The notes under the pieces were generated by a model. It was not told the origin of the DNA. It saw only the letters and a list, made by a program, of their open reading frames with translations, and searched no databases. Shown piece by piece: positions 62,825 to 64,000 of a stretch of DNA of 64,000 nucleotides (its first letter is position 1; every line of letters begins with the position of its first letter). Source of the DNA: Eubacterium sp. (lineage in GTDB: Bacteria > Bacillota > Clostridia > Lachnospirales > Lachnospiraceae); the NCBI GenBank assembly GCA_016292095.1, contig JAEFAB010000052.1:1-64000 (forward strand). Direction: 5' to 3'. The translations under genes were made by a program, and so were the position numbers.

Positions 62825-64000
62825 ATGGTTAAAACCGGGAAATATATTTATACGTTTATTTTTGTTACTTTTTTTGCGTTGGCGTGGAGTGTTTCGGCCA
62901 GTGCAGTTGTTAATTATACGGATGAAAATACAGAGTTTTCGCAACGAACCAAAGAGCAGGTTGCGGCACATTATTCCGCCGGAAAATATGCCGGAGATAG
63001 CTATGAAGATGGGAATTCAAATACTTATTATAAATCCCCGGCATCCGTCAGCTCTCCCTATTATCAGGGAATTTTAAGTGATGACACTTTGCGGGCAATG
63101 CAGGGAATGACGGAATTTTACCGTTGGCTGACCGGTGTTGACGGATTGACGGAAGATTGTGTGCAGAACGAATCGTTGCAGTATCAGGCGTTGGACCGTT
63201 ATTTTGAATTTAATCATGTCATCAGTAATTCCAGCAAACCGGCAGATATGCCTCAGGCACTGTGGGATTTGGGATTTGAATGTGATCATAATATTCTGGC
63301 GTGGAATTATACGCCTCAGGGGGCGGTTACCGGTTGGATGAATGAAGGATACAACTTAGAGAACGGTTCTTGGGATACTTATGGACATCGATATGCTTTG
63401 GTACGACCGAAAAATGTGGTGCAGCAGTTTGGTTATTGTGGAAACATCGCCATTGGGAAATATACCCAGAAAAACGGACACAATTATCATGAAGCCTTTT
63501 CTGCATTCCCGGCAGCAGGTTATATGCCAAAAGGACTGGTCAATGCCAACGAATGTGGATGGCATGTGGATTTGAACAGTTCCTATTTGAAGATTACCAA
63601 CGCTTCAGGTGTTCAGGTTAAAATTACCAATGATTCTACCGGTACGGTTTATACACGTAGCGTGGCAGAGGGAAGTGCTCAGTACAGCAATCCGAGCCTG
63701 ACGTTTATCCAGCCGCGGGATGCAAAGGGAAATCGATATTCAGACAATTACACGGTAGAGATTACCGGACTGACAGATGCACAGACCAACAGTGAGGCAA
63801 CGTTAACCTATCATGTAAAGTTCTTTGATGAGAGCTTGTATGCAGCTACTTTTGTGAATAGTGCCAACATAATTGGATTTGAGGAATTGGCTTTCTACGA
63901 TGGCGCAGTGAATACTACCTATTTAAAAAAAGCAGCAGCAGTACTTGGAATGGAAGTAGAAGTTGTTACGGATACAGGAAGAAAAATGACACTTCCGGTT
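62825..64000 (+). CDS. Secreted CAP-domain-like protein (partial, runs off the window)
   Basis: The frame is open from ATG 62825 (AAGGGGTG upstream) to the last base, 392 codons, with no stop; the 3 prime end lies beyond the window. Residues 1-25 are a signal peptide (FALAWSVSASA). A CAP/SCP-like domain covers about residues 85-260: MTEFYRWLTGVDG at the start, then TGWMNEGYNLEN, YGHRYALVRP and HNYHEAFSAFPAAGYMPKG, the sequence style of Lachnospiraceae CAP proteins. An Ig-like domain follows. CAP proteins are secreted with diverse roles (lipid or sterol binding, protease-like); the role here is unknown. Confidence 0.7.
   Translation, partial: MVKTGKYIYTFIFVTFFALAWSVSASAVVNYTDENTEFSQRTKEQVAAHYSAGKYAGDSYEDGNSNTYYKSPASVSSPYYQGILSDDTLRAMQGMTEFYRWLTGVDGLTEDCVQNESLQYQALDRYFEFNHVISNSSKPADMPQALWDLGFECDHNILAWNYTPQGAVTGWMNEGYNLENGSWDTYGHRYALVRPKNVVQQFGYCGNIAIGKYTQKNGHNYHEAFSAFPAAGYMPKGLVNANECGWHVDLNSSYLKITNASGVQVKITNDSTGTVYTRSVAEGSAQYSNPSLTFIQPRDAKGNRYSDNYTVEITGLTDAQTNSEATLTYHVKFFDESLYAATFVNSANIIGFEELAFYDGAVNTTYLKKAAAVLGMEVEVVTDTGRKMTLPV

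Overview
The window looks like chromosomal DNA of a strictly anaerobic gut or rumen Firmicute, most likely a Lachnospiraceae member (Roseburia, Lachnospira or Butyrivibrio type). The signs are moderate to low GC, strong AGGAGG-type ribosome sites with GTG and TTG starts, a type III glutamine synthetase, a trimeric HydABC [FeFe]-hydrogenase, the fabH-acpP-fabK-fabD-fabG-fabF-accB-fabZ-accC-accDA order, IorAB with PaaK, and large secreted proteins with acidic Thr/Glu or Pro-Thr linkers. The genus cannot be fixed from this sequence alone. I saw no rRNA, tRNA, CRISPR array, insertion sequence or prophage.

Layout. 1-2.9 kb: an AT-rich stretch of poorly known genes (a DUF6985-like end, a 408-residue helical protein, a predicted HTH/ankyrin-like protein). 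3.0-9.2 kb: a guanine-deaminase-like enzyme, a membrane diguanylate cyclase on the minus strand, then a small DUF6548-like membrane protein, a PLD-helicase-DUF3427 protein, a NUDIX hydrolase and a GNAT acetyltransferase that look co-transcribed. 9.4-16 kb: secreted surface proteins, including a discoidin-domain protein and a BspA-type leucine-rich-repeat protein with a cysteine-protease-like domain. 16-19.8 kb: glnN, behind a leader that holds an intrinsic terminator, and purF. 20-23.4 kb: a secreted CotH-family protein. 23.5-27.6 kb: a preQ1-I riboswitch and the preQ1 operon queD-queE-folE-queC-queF, followed by a cation/proton exchanger. 27.6-29.6 kb: a divergent MetRS-family protein without a recognisable KMSKS loop. 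29.7-40.7 kb: a TetR regulator divergent from a complete type II fatty-acid synthesis operon. 40.8-44.6 kb: a secreted protein, a PrsW-like protease and a protein with an EF-Tu-domain-II-like barrel. 44.8-48.4 kb: iorA-iorB-paaK. 48.6-55.5 kb: two secreted glycosidases, a GH76 alpha-1,6-mannanase and a GH87 alpha-1,3-glucanase, sharing a C-terminal module that I do not recognise. 55.6-64 kb: an ArsC/Spx-type protein, the HydC-HydB-HydA operon, a DUF805 protein, prfC and the start of a secreted CAP-domain protein.

How the genes fit together. The housekeeping blocks cover nitrogen assimilation and purine synthesis, queuosine precursor synthesis, membrane lipid synthesis, fermentative hydrogen metabolism and arylacetate/aromatic amino acid chemistry. 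The accessory blocks are mostly extracellular. The GH76/GH87 pair suggests attack on fungal or yeast cell-wall polymers. Several other secreted proteins end in a very basic Fn3-like module that may hold them on the cell wall, since no sortase motif or S-layer-homology domain was seen. The most novel items are the shared GH76/GH87 C-terminal module with a palindromic operator at the GH87 promoter, the helicase-NUDIX-GNAT cassette, the MetRS-like protein with a lost KMSKS motif, and the EF-Tu-barrel protein.
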